Source: Flavobacterium pectinovorum
Lineage (GTDB): Bacteria > Bacteroidota > Bacteroidia > Flavobacteriales > Flavobacteriaceae
Assembly: GCF_006438875.1 (NCBI RefSeq)
Contig: NZ_RCZH01000017.1
Coordinates: 80,530 to 144,529, forward strand
Direction of reading: 5' to 3'
DNA length: 64,000 bases
The position numbers and the translations under genes were made by a program. Positions 19,001-29,000 of the stretch are shown in pieces. Position 1 is the stretch's first letter; the number at the start of each line of letters is the position of its first letter. The notes beneath the pieces are model-generated. The model searched no databases and was not told where the DNA came from. It worked only from the letters and a program-made list of their open reading frames with translations.

Positions 19001-19227
19001 ATAGTTTTTTGTACCGTAAGTAAAGAAACAGATAAATCTTTTCTCGCAACATTGTTCCCAGTGAGAGGAATGTTTGAATTCAGAAAAAACTTTGTGTCTT
19101 TAGTTTCTGTCGCAGCAGAAACTTGTAATGTCATGGCTAATAGAAATCCGGAGGTCAGTTTGGTAACTTTCCAGATTTCAGCAGAAAGCCAATCGTTTGT
19201 TGGTTTGTCTTTGGTTAATAATTTCAT
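16021..19227 (-). CDS. SusC-like TonB-dependent outer-membrane transporter (PUL1)
   Basis: A 1068-residue protein with an extended N-terminus before a hydrophobic signal segment (about 24-39). A carboxypeptidase-regulatory-like domain follows (about 75-150: IKGKVTGTKGEPLPGVNILI). The TonB-dependent plug starts at LNEVVVVGYGTQKKG and includes VLKDASAAIYGVRSANGVI. The rest is the 22-strand barrel, ending with the aromatic YRVGVSIEL strand typical of SusC. It imports oligosaccharides across the outer membrane using TonB energy. It heads the SusC-SusD operon. The promoter region has a TACTTTTG -7 box at 19364-19371 preceded by a 20-bp site that is repeated in front of the divergent alpha-galactosidase gene. 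Confidence 0.95.
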   Translation of the reverse strand: MKLLTKDKPTNDWLSAEIWKVTKLTSGFLLAMTLQVSAATETKDTKFFLNSNIPLTGNNVARKDLSVSLLTVQKTIKGKVTGTKGEPLPGVNILIKGTKIGVTTDFDGNFTIEVPDSNSILVISFTGFVTKEVSAANASNIQLEEQNQTLNEVVVVGYGTQKKGSTTGAIASVKGSALTTNASANVSNAIAGRMSGVIANNRSGRPGDDSSTLLIRGFNSFGGGTSPLVVVDGIPDRDLNRINPDDIESVTVLKDASAAIYGVRSANGVILVTTKRGKIGKPTIKFDGSYGIQQLTRMDQRVNSWEYMTYYNELNAHKGTTLPYTQSDIDKYKAGNDPNYTSTNWLKEVYRKDAPQANLSLSVNGGNEQVKYFFSGQYLNQDSNLRNSDERYRQFNLRSNIDVNISSNFKVNLDIATRKEDREYPAISIGSIMHETVSMYPFIPAYWKNGLPSSGIANGRNPILMSSSAAGYDKVINLIVNPKIGFDLKLPKITEGLSLNGYAAFDYNVRSEKKFTKPWDAYSYDRTNDSYNNVKNSTSITSVMQDEQITNQNTYFIKLAYDRKFNKHNVNAFVGYEQTTTDKTETYAYRRDLLSDQLDQIFTGSTKGQNATGGAYQDGRESYLGRVAYNYDNKYFAEVSARYNGSFNFPSATRWGLFPAVSAGWKISEESFFNNNVKGIDQLKIRASWGKMGNDDMRSDGQLNQYLFLTRYQLITDQQLYNYFGSDYTLNNSIYLSATPNPNITWEVQDSKNIGFDMAFFNNKLTATFDYFSNKRSDILTARNASVPLYTGLALPKENIGETINRGTDWSVNYADMSHSFKYSIGFNLTYAQSKVLFRDEAANIPEWQKSTGKAIDSWLVYETNGIYRTQADVDNSPHFEGAKPGDIWVKDKDNDGHITTNDKVRIPESATPKIAYGIPIRAEYKGFSIDMLWTGQSQAKQMILPQAQGAIVAPPTWLYNDRYTADNPNSKYPVAFNDSDNRNNIDADFWLRDASFFRLKSLEVSYILPENMLSRFGVLNMRIYAGGTNLFSFDHMKQYNLDPETNNTTGINYPQTRIYRVGVSIEL

Positions 19228-19363
19228 GATTTTCTAATAATGGTTTTTGGTTAGTAATAGAATTCTCTAATTTGTCAAATTCGCTCCCTTTCTTTTTTTT
19301 CAGAACCAACAAGATGCGTGGAGTACTTGCAGATCGTTTGTGAAAAGAGACAAATGTGAGATC

Positions 19364-19412
19364 CAAAAGTAGATATGTTTCCATATCTCTCTATACCAGT
19401 ACCTACCAGTTT
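19364..19412 (-). promoter_or_regulatory. SusC (PUL1) promoter with putative operator
   Basis: Read on the minus strand, aaactggtaggtactggtat (19412-19393) is followed after 21 bp by TACTTTTG (19371-19364), a match to the TAnnTTTG -7 box. The operator sits where a -33 element would be expected and contains repeated GGTA. A 7-bp inverted repeat, agatatg/catatct (19371-19377 and 19382-19388), lies between the two. The start codon is about 137 bp downstream. Confidence 0.6.
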
Positions 19413-19462
19413 TTTTACGATATGTTTAAAAAACAGATGTAAAATAAAATAATATGAAAATT

Positions 19463-19793
19463 AAAGTGGATAATATATGAGTATAAAGCATAAAATCTGA
19501 AATCACTTATAGTGGTGGAATTTTCTGATTTTTTATAGTCACGGAACGTAATGCTATCGCTATTAAGAAAGAAGAAAAGAGGAGGTTTTTAATCCTGAAA
19601 AAAGTAAAAAGTGTTAAAATTACATTATTTTAAAAACTCCCGAAAATAATGCTCTTTTACGGGTTTTATAATTTGGAAAATCTGCTATTGAAAAATACTC
19701 TTTTTCTCTTCGACAGTTATAAAATGATAAGTCGTTGAATTTTTCTTTTAATACTTAGAATTCTCTTTTAAATTATCAAAAGTGGATAATATA
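19463..19793 (+). promoter_or_regulatory. Direct repeat in the divergent PUL1 control region
   Basis: The 15-mer aaagtggataatata occurs at 19463-19477 and again at 19779-19793, both on the plus strand, between the two divergent promoters. It may be a second regulator site. The rest of the 850-bp gap 19228-20077 is AT-rich, with no reading frame I would call. Confidence 0.35.
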
Positions 19794-19864
19794 GTATCAG
19801 AATAAAAATTTCAAAAAATTCGAATATTCTTTAAGTAAAATTGCTTTTTGCAATCTGCAAAAAT

Positions 19865-19912
19865 AAACTGGTGGGTACAGGTATGAAGGAGAATGTGATT
19901 ATTATATTTTTG
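19865..19912 (+). promoter_or_regulatory. Alpha-galactosidase promoter with the same putative operator
   Basis: aaactggtgggtacaggtat (19865-19884) is followed after 20 bp by TATTTTTG (19905-19912), again fitting TAnnTTTG. The site differs from the SusC-side site at only 2 of 20 positions and has the same orientation and spacing relative to its promoter. The start codon is 165 bp downstream. Confidence 0.6.
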
Positions 19913-20077
19913 AAATTCATTTTGCATAAGTTAATAACGAAATTCAAAAATATGCTTCCTTAAATTATGAATTTCATAATATAATAAATCGAATTAAGGT
20001 GCATAGAAAATCATTACGGCATAGAAATTTTGCAAACTAAATAAGAAATAACCACTGACTACAACCAAACAAATTTT

Positions 20078-22276
20078 ATGAAAAAAATATTATTTCTATT
20101 AGCACTTACAACTCTGTTTTGTAAAGCTAATGCGCAAGAAGCCCAAATTCAGATCGAAACTCAAAGTACCGCTTTGATTCTAAAAGCGGGAAAGAATGGC
20201 TTACTTTATCAATCGTATTTAGGAACGAAACTAAAAGATAACTCAGGTTACAATACGCTTTCTAAAGAAAATACAAAGACATTTGTCATAAACGACGGAA
20301 ATCCGTTGGTGAATTTGAGGCATCAGGCATATCCAACCTATGGAACCGAAAATTTGTTTGAATCGGCAATTCGAATGACTCATAATGATGGAAACCCGTC
20401 TTTGGAATTAAATTATGTAAGTCATCGTACCGAAAAAATTGATGCTAATACAACAGAAACCATTATACAACTAAAAGATCCGGTATATCCTGTAGAAGTT
20501 ACGCTTCATTATAAAGCTTTTTACAATGAAAATGTAATTGAGCAATGGACAGAAATTGTGCATCATGAAAAGAAACCTGTTATGTTGTACAATTATGCGT
20601 CGTCGATGCTGCATTTTGATGCTGATCATTATTGGTTAACGCAATTTCACGGAGATTGGGCAAAGGAAGTCCGCATGCAGGAAAGTGAATTAACCAGCGG
20701 AACTAAAGTAATAGACTCAAAATTAGGAGTTCGCACGGACATGTACCAAACTCCGGTTTTCTTTTTAGCATTGAATGAAAAAGCCAACGAAAATTCGGGA
20801 GAACTTGTGGCGGGAACAATTGCCTGGTCCGGAAACTTTAAGTTTGCTTTTGAATTAGATAATAAAAATTCGCTTCGAATAAGTTCCGGAATCAATCCAT
20901 TTGCTTCAGAATACAATCTTCAGCCTGGAAAAATATTTACAACACCGTCTTTTATTTATACCTTTTCGAATAAAGGAAAAGGGCAGGCGAGTAGAAATTT
21001 ACATACTTGGGCAAGAAAATATGGAGTTAAAGATGGCGAAAAACCCCGTTTGACTTTATTAAACAATTGGGAAACTACTTTTTTCAATTTTGATGAAAAG
21101 AAATTGACAGATATGTTTGCCGATTCAAAAACATTGGGCGTTGATATGTTCTTGTTAGACGACGGCTGGTTTGGAAATAAATATCCAAGAAGTGGCGATA
21201 AATCCGGTCTTGGAGATTGGCAGGCAACAAAAACAAAATTGCCAAATGGTTTAGGTTTTCTGATGCAGGAAGCAGAAAAAACAGGCGTAAAATTCGGAAT
21301 TTGGATCGAGCCTGAAATGGTGAATCCTAAAAGCGAATTGTATGAAAAACATCCGGATTGGGTTTTGAAATTGCCAAACCGACCGGAAAGTTATTATCGT
21401 ACCCAATTGGTTTTGGACTTATGCAATCCGCAAGTACAGGATTTTGTATTCAAAACGGTAGACGATATTATGCAGACCAATTCAGGTGTCGCCTTTTTTA
21501 AATGGGATTGCAACCGAATGATGACAAACGCATATTCGACATATTTAAAGAATCAGCAATCGCATTTATTCATCGAATATACCAACGGTTTGTACAAAGT
21601 TTTAGACCGAATTAAAACCAAATATCCAAATTTACCAATGATGCTTTGCGCCGGTGGAGGAGGCAGAACAGATTATGGATTGCTGAAATATTTTACAGAA
21701 TTCTGGGCAAGTGATAATACCGATCCGTTCAATAGAGTGTTTATACAATGGGGATATTCGCAGTTTTTTCCCGCCTTTACGATTTGTAATCACGTAACTT
21801 CATGGGGAAATCAATCCATCAAATTCAAAACTGATGTTGCGATGATGGGCAAATTAGGATTTGACATTAATATAAAAGAACTGAAAGAAAAAGAGCTAAA
21901 ATATTGTCAGGATGCAGTTGCCAATTATAAGCGATTAAGTCCCATAATTTGGCACGGCGATATGTATAGAATGATCTCTCCTTATGACGAAAGCCGCGCT
22001 GTATTAATGTATGTAAATGAGGCAAAAAGCAAGGCAGTATTGTTCTCTTATACGCTTCATCCGCTTTATGATCCGCAATATAATTTGGTTCGTTTTCAGG
22101 GTTTAGATCCAAATAAAACATATAAAGTCGAAGAAATAAATCTAATGCCCGAAGTAAAGAAAACTCTTGAAGAATCCGGAGAATCCTTTACAGGAGATTA
22201 TCTAATGAATGTGGGTTTAAGAGTTTCTTCGTCTAAAGTAGAAACAAGTGTAGTTCTTGAAATTACTGAAATTTAG
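20078..22276 (+). CDS. GH36 alpha-galactosidase, secreted
   Basis: A 732-residue enzyme with a Sec signal peptide (about 1-20, ending KANAQ). The N-terminal beta-sandwich is followed by a TIM barrel with the GH36 motifs MFLLDDGWFGNKYPR, FFKWDCNRMM (nucleophile Asp477) and WASDNTDPFNR (acid/base Asp546). CAGGGGRTDYG matches the glycine-rich CxGGGxR stretch of the family. GH36 enzymes retain configuration and remove terminal alpha-1,6-linked galactose from melibiose, raffinose or galactomannan side chains. It would act in the periplasm on oligosaccharides imported by the divergent SusC/SusD pair. It shares an operator-like site with that operon and ends at a strong terminator, so it is monocistronic. 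Confidence 0.92.
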   Translation: MKKILFLLALTTLFCKANAQEAQIQIETQSTALILKAGKNGLLYQSYLGTKLKDNSGYNTLSKENTKTFVINDGNPLVNLRHQAYPTYGTENLFESAIRMTHNDGNPSLELNYVSHRTEKIDANTTETIIQLKDPVYPVEVTLHYKAFYNENVIEQWTEIVHHEKKPVMLYNYASSMLHFDADHYWLTQFHGDWAKEVRMQESELTSGTKVIDSKLGVRTDMYQTPVFFLALNEKANENSGELVAGTIAWSGNFKFAFELDNKNSLRISSGINPFASEYNLQPGKIFTTPSFIYTFSNKGKGQASRNLHTWARKYGVKDGEKPRLTLLNNWETTFFNFDEKKLTDMFADSKTLGVDMFLLDDGWFGNKYPRSGDKSGLGDWQATKTKLPNGLGFLMQEAEKTGVKFGIWIEPEMVNPKSELYEKHPDWVLKLPNRPESYYRTQLVLDLCNPQVQDFVFKTVDDIMQTNSGVAFFKWDCNRMMTNAYSTYLKNQQSHLFIEYTNGLYKVLDRIKTKYPNLPMMLCAGGGGRTDYGLLKYFTEFWASDNTDPFNRVFIQWGYSQFFPAFTICNHVTSWGNQSIKFKTDVAMMGKLGFDINIKELKEKELKYCQDAVANYKRLSPIIWHGDMYRMISPYDESRAVLMYVNEAKSKAVLFSYTLHPLYDPQYNLVRFQGLDPNKTYKVEEINLMPEVKKTLEESGESFTGDYLMNVGLRVSSSKVETSVVLEITEI

Positions 22277-22296
22277 TTGAATTAATTATATAATTG

Positions 22297-22338
22297 AAAA
22301 AGCCTTTCTATGAAGAGATTCATTTGAAAGGCTTTTTT
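22297..22338 (+). terminator. Rho-independent terminator of the alpha-galactosidase gene
   Basis: A 12-bp stem, aaaaagcctttc (22297-22308) with 22326-22337, is followed by further T. It lies 20 bp after the stop codon. Beyond it, 22339-22511 shows nothing recognisable. Confidence 0.85.
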
Positions 22339-22511
22339 GTGTAAGTATTTAGAGTTTGATACTGTCTTTTTAAATGATTAATTTGTACTTTTTCATGAAA
22401 ACTTTTAAAAGGAGAGTCAGGAAAACTACATTGGTTAATAAGAATTTTTTATTGTAAAACCTCAACATATTTCAGGAAGAAAAATTAGATATAAACTAAA
22501 TTTTATCATTG

Positions 22512-23078
22512 TTAAAGATATTTTTTCCAAATAGTAAATAAGTCATATAAGCAATTTTCGTCTTTTGATTTATCTATTATTCCCATACCAATAATATACA
22601 GTAGCCATATAGGATTAAGTTCCAATATTTTTAATTTAATAATAACATGACCATGGTTCAAATCCTTTTTTCTTTTGGAAAAATATTGCTCCCATTTTAA
22701 ATTTGGGTATTCTTTTATAAAAACTTCCCCAAAATATATTCCAATATCTACTAGTATTGATCTAGTTTTAATTGTTAAATCCCATTCTTTTATATCTATG
22801 TGGCTAGGAACTTCATTTCTCTTTTTATTATATTCTTCAACTGATATTTTTTCAATTTCTACATTTTGAACTAACCACAGACCTAATTCTTTCAAAGATT
22901 CAGATGAAAAATTTGGATTCCAACTTTCAAAACCTTTAGTTGATTTTACAAGATCTATTAAAAAAACTATTCTCTTACTTTTATTGTCATTAAACCAAGC
23001 ATTATATGTTTTTAGCTCGTCTTTAGTTTTAGTGCTAAACTTATAATCAATTGGCAAATCGCTTATTATTTTGTACAT
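22512..23078 (-). CDS. Candidate immunity protein of the RHS toxin cassette
   Basis: A 188-residue protein with no signal peptide, lipobox or clear membrane helix, therefore probably cytoplasmic. It is rich in tryptophan, lysine and acidic residues, and I recognise no family. Its start lies 18 bp after the stop of the giant RHS gene on the same strand, and no terminator lies between them. That is the position where polymorphic toxin systems encode the protein that binds and neutralises the toxin tip. The role is inferred only from position, size and lack of export signals. The base composition is strongly AT-rich, as is usual for immunity genes. Confidence 0.65.
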   Translation of the reverse strand: MYKIISDLPIDYKFSTKTKDELKTYNAWFNDNKSKRIVFLIDLVKSTKGFESWNPNFSSESLKELGLWLVQNVEIEKISVEEYNKKRNEVPSHIDIKEWDLTIKTRSILVDIGIYFGEVFIKEYPNLKWEQYFSKRKKDLNHGHVIIKLKILELNPIWLLYIIGMGIIDKSKDENCLYDLFTIWKKYL

Positions 23079-23096
23079 AATCTAAGTATATAGTTT

Positions 23097-26000
23097 TTAT
23101 TCATTAATAATTGCTTTAATTCCATATTTTTCAAGTGCATCTAATAATGGTTGCGAGGCGCCTATTTTTCCTGTTACAGGACTTCTAAAAAAATACCATG
23201 TTGCGCCCTTGATTTGGTTTGTATTAATTAGTTCTACATCTTTAGCAATTTGCAAAGATATAGTTTTTGTAAGTGAGGTATAGCCTACTTTAGATTCGTT
23301 ACCAACTCCCTCAACCAATTGATCAATATAACGTCCTCCTAATGTTGTTTTTGCATAGTGCTGAGACTCTCCTCCTAACAATTTCAAAGCATCTTCACCA
23401 ACTTTACCAGTAGAACCAATCGTATTAAATTCCGGACGATTAGAAAGATCTACATAACCATTATCAATATCAATGTTAGTTGCTGTATTATTTTGGAATG
23501 TTGCTGCTGTTGTTGGTTCTGTCGAACTTGAAATTTTATAATCACCGGTTTTTATATTATTAGCATTGTCGAGTTCTGCGAGTCCGGCTGTCTGCGGCAA
23601 TGTTATAGGCTGAACAGCAACTTTAATCGTTGCTCCTGTCCAAAATGTTTTACCGTAAGCTAAAGCAGTAACACCATTTATTACACCTCCTGTCAACATT
23701 CCAAACGCTACTCCTTTGATCATATCCTTTCCAGACATTAAAGGATCACCAAAAGCCGCATGATTTCCAAAACTCAAAAAAAGTGATGACGAAAGTGTAC
23801 CAATTCCTCCTGAAAATGCGCCTGCAAGAGCACCTCCTGCACCTGCGCTTGCTCCTCCTGCTAAACCAAAAGCAGCTCCTCCTGTTGCCGCTCCCAAAGC
23901 TCCTGCTCCTGCTCCAATTCCAAAAGCCTTAAGCCCTTCCATGTCCATTCTAAAACCATGAACTCCCCAGTTAATCACACCACCAATTACAGCACCAATT
24001 ACAATATGGACCCATTCTCCACTTGCATCGTTATATCTTAAAGGATTATTCCAACAATACCCATAACGATTATAATTTTGTGTATTAAAAGGATCTTGTA
24101 CAAAATTATCAGGTTGCATGAACCGATGCAATTTAGGATCGTACAAGCGTCCATTCATATGGATGATACCAATACTCTGCAGATGCTCATGTCCTGTATA
24201 ACCACGATCCAGAACTGTTAGCCCTGATAAGATATTTCCTGCGCCGTCTTGTACCTTTACAATTGTTCCCCACGCATCAAACAATCTTTTTTCGACGATT
24301 GCTCCAGTCTGATCAACTATTGCTACTATAGTACCCTGATAATCTCTTGCCAAATATAAATAATTTGACGGATTTATTCCATCACTTTTCGCCGCTATTG
24401 GTGCAGTATATCCATCTCCTCCAATATAAGTTATAAATTCAACCGCCCCTGTGACTGTATTCTGCTTGATCTCCATTGTACCATCTGCAGAATAATGTTT
24501 GAAATAGGTTCTTTGTAATTTATTAGTTTGCTGTCCTCCATAAAACATAGAACTGCGGTCATTTCCATCATTATAAGTAAAACTGATCTTATCAACTCCG
24601 GTTTCTTCAATTTCTATAGGGCTTTTGAATGTATTGTATGTTACATTTAAGGCTCTTGTAGTTGTAGCAAGGTCACTTGTTTTACGAATTTGAACATCAT
24701 CGAACCATATATTTCCAAGTCCGTTATTGTCTAAACGTAAACGTAATTTTTTTACTGTTGCAGGTACTGTAAATGTACCCGTAATTTGTGTCCATGCGCC
24801 TTTCGTATTATTTATAGTATTAACTTGTGTTACAACATTTGCAGCATCTTTCATATACAGGAATATTTCTGCCTGCGGATTATCACTTTTAAACCAAGCA
24901 GAATAAGTATATTGTGTCGCTATGGTATTATCTATATCAACCCATTTATCTGAAAATACAAACTGCTCGGTAGTTAATGTATTGGCAAGCTTTAAAGAGT
25001 TTTTGCCTGTATGTGCGACAGTTGTATTATCATAACTGTAAAATGCAGTATTGGGACCCCAACCAATTCTGTCCTCCATACTGTCATTAAAAATTCCTTC
25101 TCGCATACTATAATATCCCAGCGCTTCAGGAGTAACCGCTATTGCCTTATTACGATAAGGATTCAAACTATCATATTCATAAGTTCCCACACTATTTTGG
25201 GTAATTCTTCCTCTATCATCATAAGTTTGTGTTTCCAGAACTCCAAGTTTATTGGTATAGTCAGTCAAACGATCTAATGAATCATATTTGAATGTTTCAT
25301 TTCGACCAAACAGAGTATTAGAGCGACTACTTAAATTTCCTGTTTTTGTATTAAAAGCGGTATTTAAAGTTAAGATATTAGTTAAAGGAGTCGTTTTGTC
25401 AAATTTTGCTTGAGAAATATAGCCATACGAGTCATAAGTATTTGTAATAGTCATTGGTCCACTTTGTGCACTTGTCACTTGTCCTCTGGCATTAACAGCA
25501 GTATTTTGCCATAAGACAGCATTTGTTATTCCATCTAGAATTTGCCAGTGTGAACCATTTTTATATGTGTTTACTATTTTTTGTGAACTTGTTTTTACTC
25601 CCGCTTTAGCTATCGAAGTGATCGTATCGGTTCTTCCAAAAGCATCGTAACTGTATCTTTTTGTAAATGTAGAATAAAGACCTGTTTCTACTGTTTTAAT
25701 GATTCTTTTTGATGAGTCGTAAGTATATACATCTGTTATTGTTGAAGTATTTTTTTTATCTGTAAACTCGCTTTTTAGTAATAACTTAGTAGTAGGGTCA
25801 TAAGAGTATTTAGTCCTGGAAATAGTGTCATTTGTCCCCATCACTATTTTCTTCTCATCTAGTTTTCCAAAGGCATTCAATTTATACATTGTATATCCCG
25901 CTGGGGTTTCTTCTTTAGTAATCTCTCCCAGATCGTTATATTCATATTTATAGGTTCCAGCCGATGGATCTCTTAATTCTTTTTTTCGGCCCCATGCATC

Positions 26001-29000
26001 TTGAAGAATTTCGGTTTTTGATGTGCCGTATAGTGTGGTGTTCAAGTTACCATTAGCAAAATAAGTATAAGTTATCGTTCCTCCTGGTGTATCAGTCATT
26101 GATATAATTTTGCCAACTGCATTTCTTATAGATACAGTAGTTTTTAAGCTATCGCTAACTGTAGTTGTAAGCCCCAAGTATTTAACATCAGTTGTTTTTC
26201 CTGTAAATGAAATGCTCTTTTTTAGTCTGCCATATTCATCATATTGTGTCTCACTAAACTGTGTGGGGCTGGCCCCAGAGTAAGGTTCACTTACCTTATA
26301 ATTTCGATCATAAATATCATATAAATAATCAGTTGATGTAAAATTACCTGATATATCTTTAGTTTTTCTCTTGGTTTTTCTGCCTAAATCGTCGAAGGTT
26401 TCTTCAGAGTTGCTGCCGTCATCTCCTGTATTAGTGATAAGAGTTTTTTCTGCACTGCGACTATAAACATGATTATTACTTTTATCCAGATAATCAATAG
26501 TTTTAGTTTTTTTGAACCAACTGTCATATTCATAGCTTGTAGTTAAACCATTTTGATTAACTTCTGATTTTAAAACCCCTGAACTTAGATTATAGTCAAA
26601 CGTTTTGAATAATCCTTCGATGTCAGTACTTTTTATCAAAAACCTTCCGGATGTATCATACACGTAACTGGTGATCCTTGGTGTAAGACCGGTAATCGTT
26701 ATTGTTTTTTTTGTGATATTACCAAAACCATCATAATCATTTTTCTCATCAATATAATTAGTAGTAATATCTGCTTTTTTACTTATTTTCGTTAATAATC
26801 CATAAGTTGTATTATTGTATTCATAAACTTCTTCGGATAACATTCTGCTTCCAGTGACTGAAACATCTAGATTTTTACTCGATGGAACTCCAACATAATA
26901 AGGCGAAGCATTTTCTGTTTTATAGTCAATTTTTGTTATGGAGGTTTGGATCGGGTTAGTTATTCCATTTTCTTTTAGTTCAGTCGTTATTGTTAAAGGA
27001 TTATTGAACTTATCATAAACAGTAGTTACAGTTTTAGTTGTCCCGTCTAAACCATTAAACTCATTGAGGGATGTGTTTTTTAATTTAAAAACTTTATTGC
27101 TCTGCAGTGCATCAGCAGCTGTGTTATAATTAAGAGTTGACCTCGAAATGAAAACTGTTGGGGTTGAATCAGTAGGTACTTGATCATCTAATACTGAAAA
27201 ATTCTCGACATTTGCCCCTCTTAAATCAATATTATTCTTTGATACAGTTGATATTAAACTAGTAGTGTCATTATGCCAATTTGTTCTCATAGTGGCTCTG
27301 AAACCAAGAAAACCAATACCATTTGCGTTAGATACTGCACCGGAATAATTGAATAATTGTTTTTTATAACCACCACCAACACTTTGCTGTTCTAACTTAG
27401 TAACAATTTTAAAATTTGGAGCTGCAATAATATCAATATTAGGGAAAGTCTCCGTAAATATTGTTGGTGAATAAAATGGTTCATATTGATCTTGCTGCAA
27501 GGGACTGTAAGTAATAGATTGTTTTACCAGATTACCATTAGTTACGCTTTTAATTAATAATTCCTTACTGACATCATTTTGCGAATCAAATGTATACATT
27601 TGACTATCACTTATTAATCCAACTGATAAATATTGATTATTAGTTTTCGGAGATAAGAATATCGGAATAGGATAACTTTTTATATTGCTTGATGACGCCG
27701 TCTGGTAAGTAGGGATAGAGGAAGCAACAAAAGAAGACTCTTTATTCTTGAAAATAGTTATTGTTGCTGTTCCGGTACCAGATGATTTTTGATAAATAGA
27801 TCTAAATTGTACAATATCAGTTTTTCCGTCTGCATTTATATCTAAAGGAATAAGAGTACTGGTATAGATAGCCTGACTATCCTCGCTATAGCCTAAATTT
27901 GAGAAAGTATAAGTCCTAGGTGTTTTTTCAAATCCATTGCCTTTAGATATAAAATTAACATAATCAGTTGCGTAGAGTCCCGTACTTTTTGGAATTATAA
28001 AATCCATCTTTCCATCTCCATTATAATCACCTGACAAGATTGATTGGGTTATTTTAATATCTGGATCAGACATTTGCCAAAGAAGTTCAAGCTGATTATT
28101 ATTATCTAAGGTATAAACAGTTACCATTCCATTTTTAAAATGAAGAATATCTGTTTTTCCATCACCATTAACATCAAATGTTTCAATCCTGCCAGTAGTT
28201 AAATAGTAATCTTTTAATGCTCCGGCAAAATTTACAAAATTTGTAGTTTTTCTTCGATCAAGATCAACAAAATATAAATACATAGTAATGTTTGTTGCGT
28301 AGGATTGTGCAGGATAACCATCCCTATCATCAAAACAAAACCATTCTTGAACCTCTTTATCAATCGCTATAACATCGGTTAGTCCATCTCCATTGAAATC
28401 GCCGCTTAAAAAAGTTTTTTCAAGGGTAACATTTTTAGAATCATAACAATCAGAAATAGATCTTTCAGGAAAAACTGCCTTTTTAGTGTTTTCTAAAGTA
28501 ACTCCATTGGAAGATTTATAGTATGTGTTAAAATTTATAGCGTTGGGATCGGTATCTCCCTGAACTAGGGTAATTCCTTGATAAGGGAAAAATTTACCAT
28601 TAGAAGTTAAACCAGTTGACGCAAAAGCATCTCCAAAATACCCAGTTGCTCCTTTCAGTGGGAAATTTAAAGAAGTTTGATCCACCTTAGTAAACATCCA
28701 AAAATCTTTTTTGGTATTAACTCCGGTAGTTGGATATAAAATAAAATCCATTTTAGCATCGCCATCAAAATCCCCAGAAACTATTTGAGAATTATTTGCA
28801 TTAATCTGCCCTAATCCTACAGATGAGATACTATTTTTTTGTAAAACGGTCTCAGTACTTGTACTATAATCGAATGTTGTTGGGTTATAACTCTTTGAAT
28901 TATCTCCATTTTTTTCTGTAATTCGCGAAAGTCGTTGATAATCTAACTGACTACTGATGTAATCTAAAAAATAATTTCTAAATCCAACGCCATTACCGAT

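Noticed and set aside
18875..19237. 120-residue plus-strand reading frame opposite the SusC start
   Set aside because: It is antisense to a conserved SusC N-terminus, has no homologue-like motifs and no promoter of its own.
22640..22665. ggttcaaatcc, a T-loop-like string that could suggest a tRNA
   Set aside because: It lies inside the coding frame of the candidate immunity gene and no cloverleaf can be built around it.
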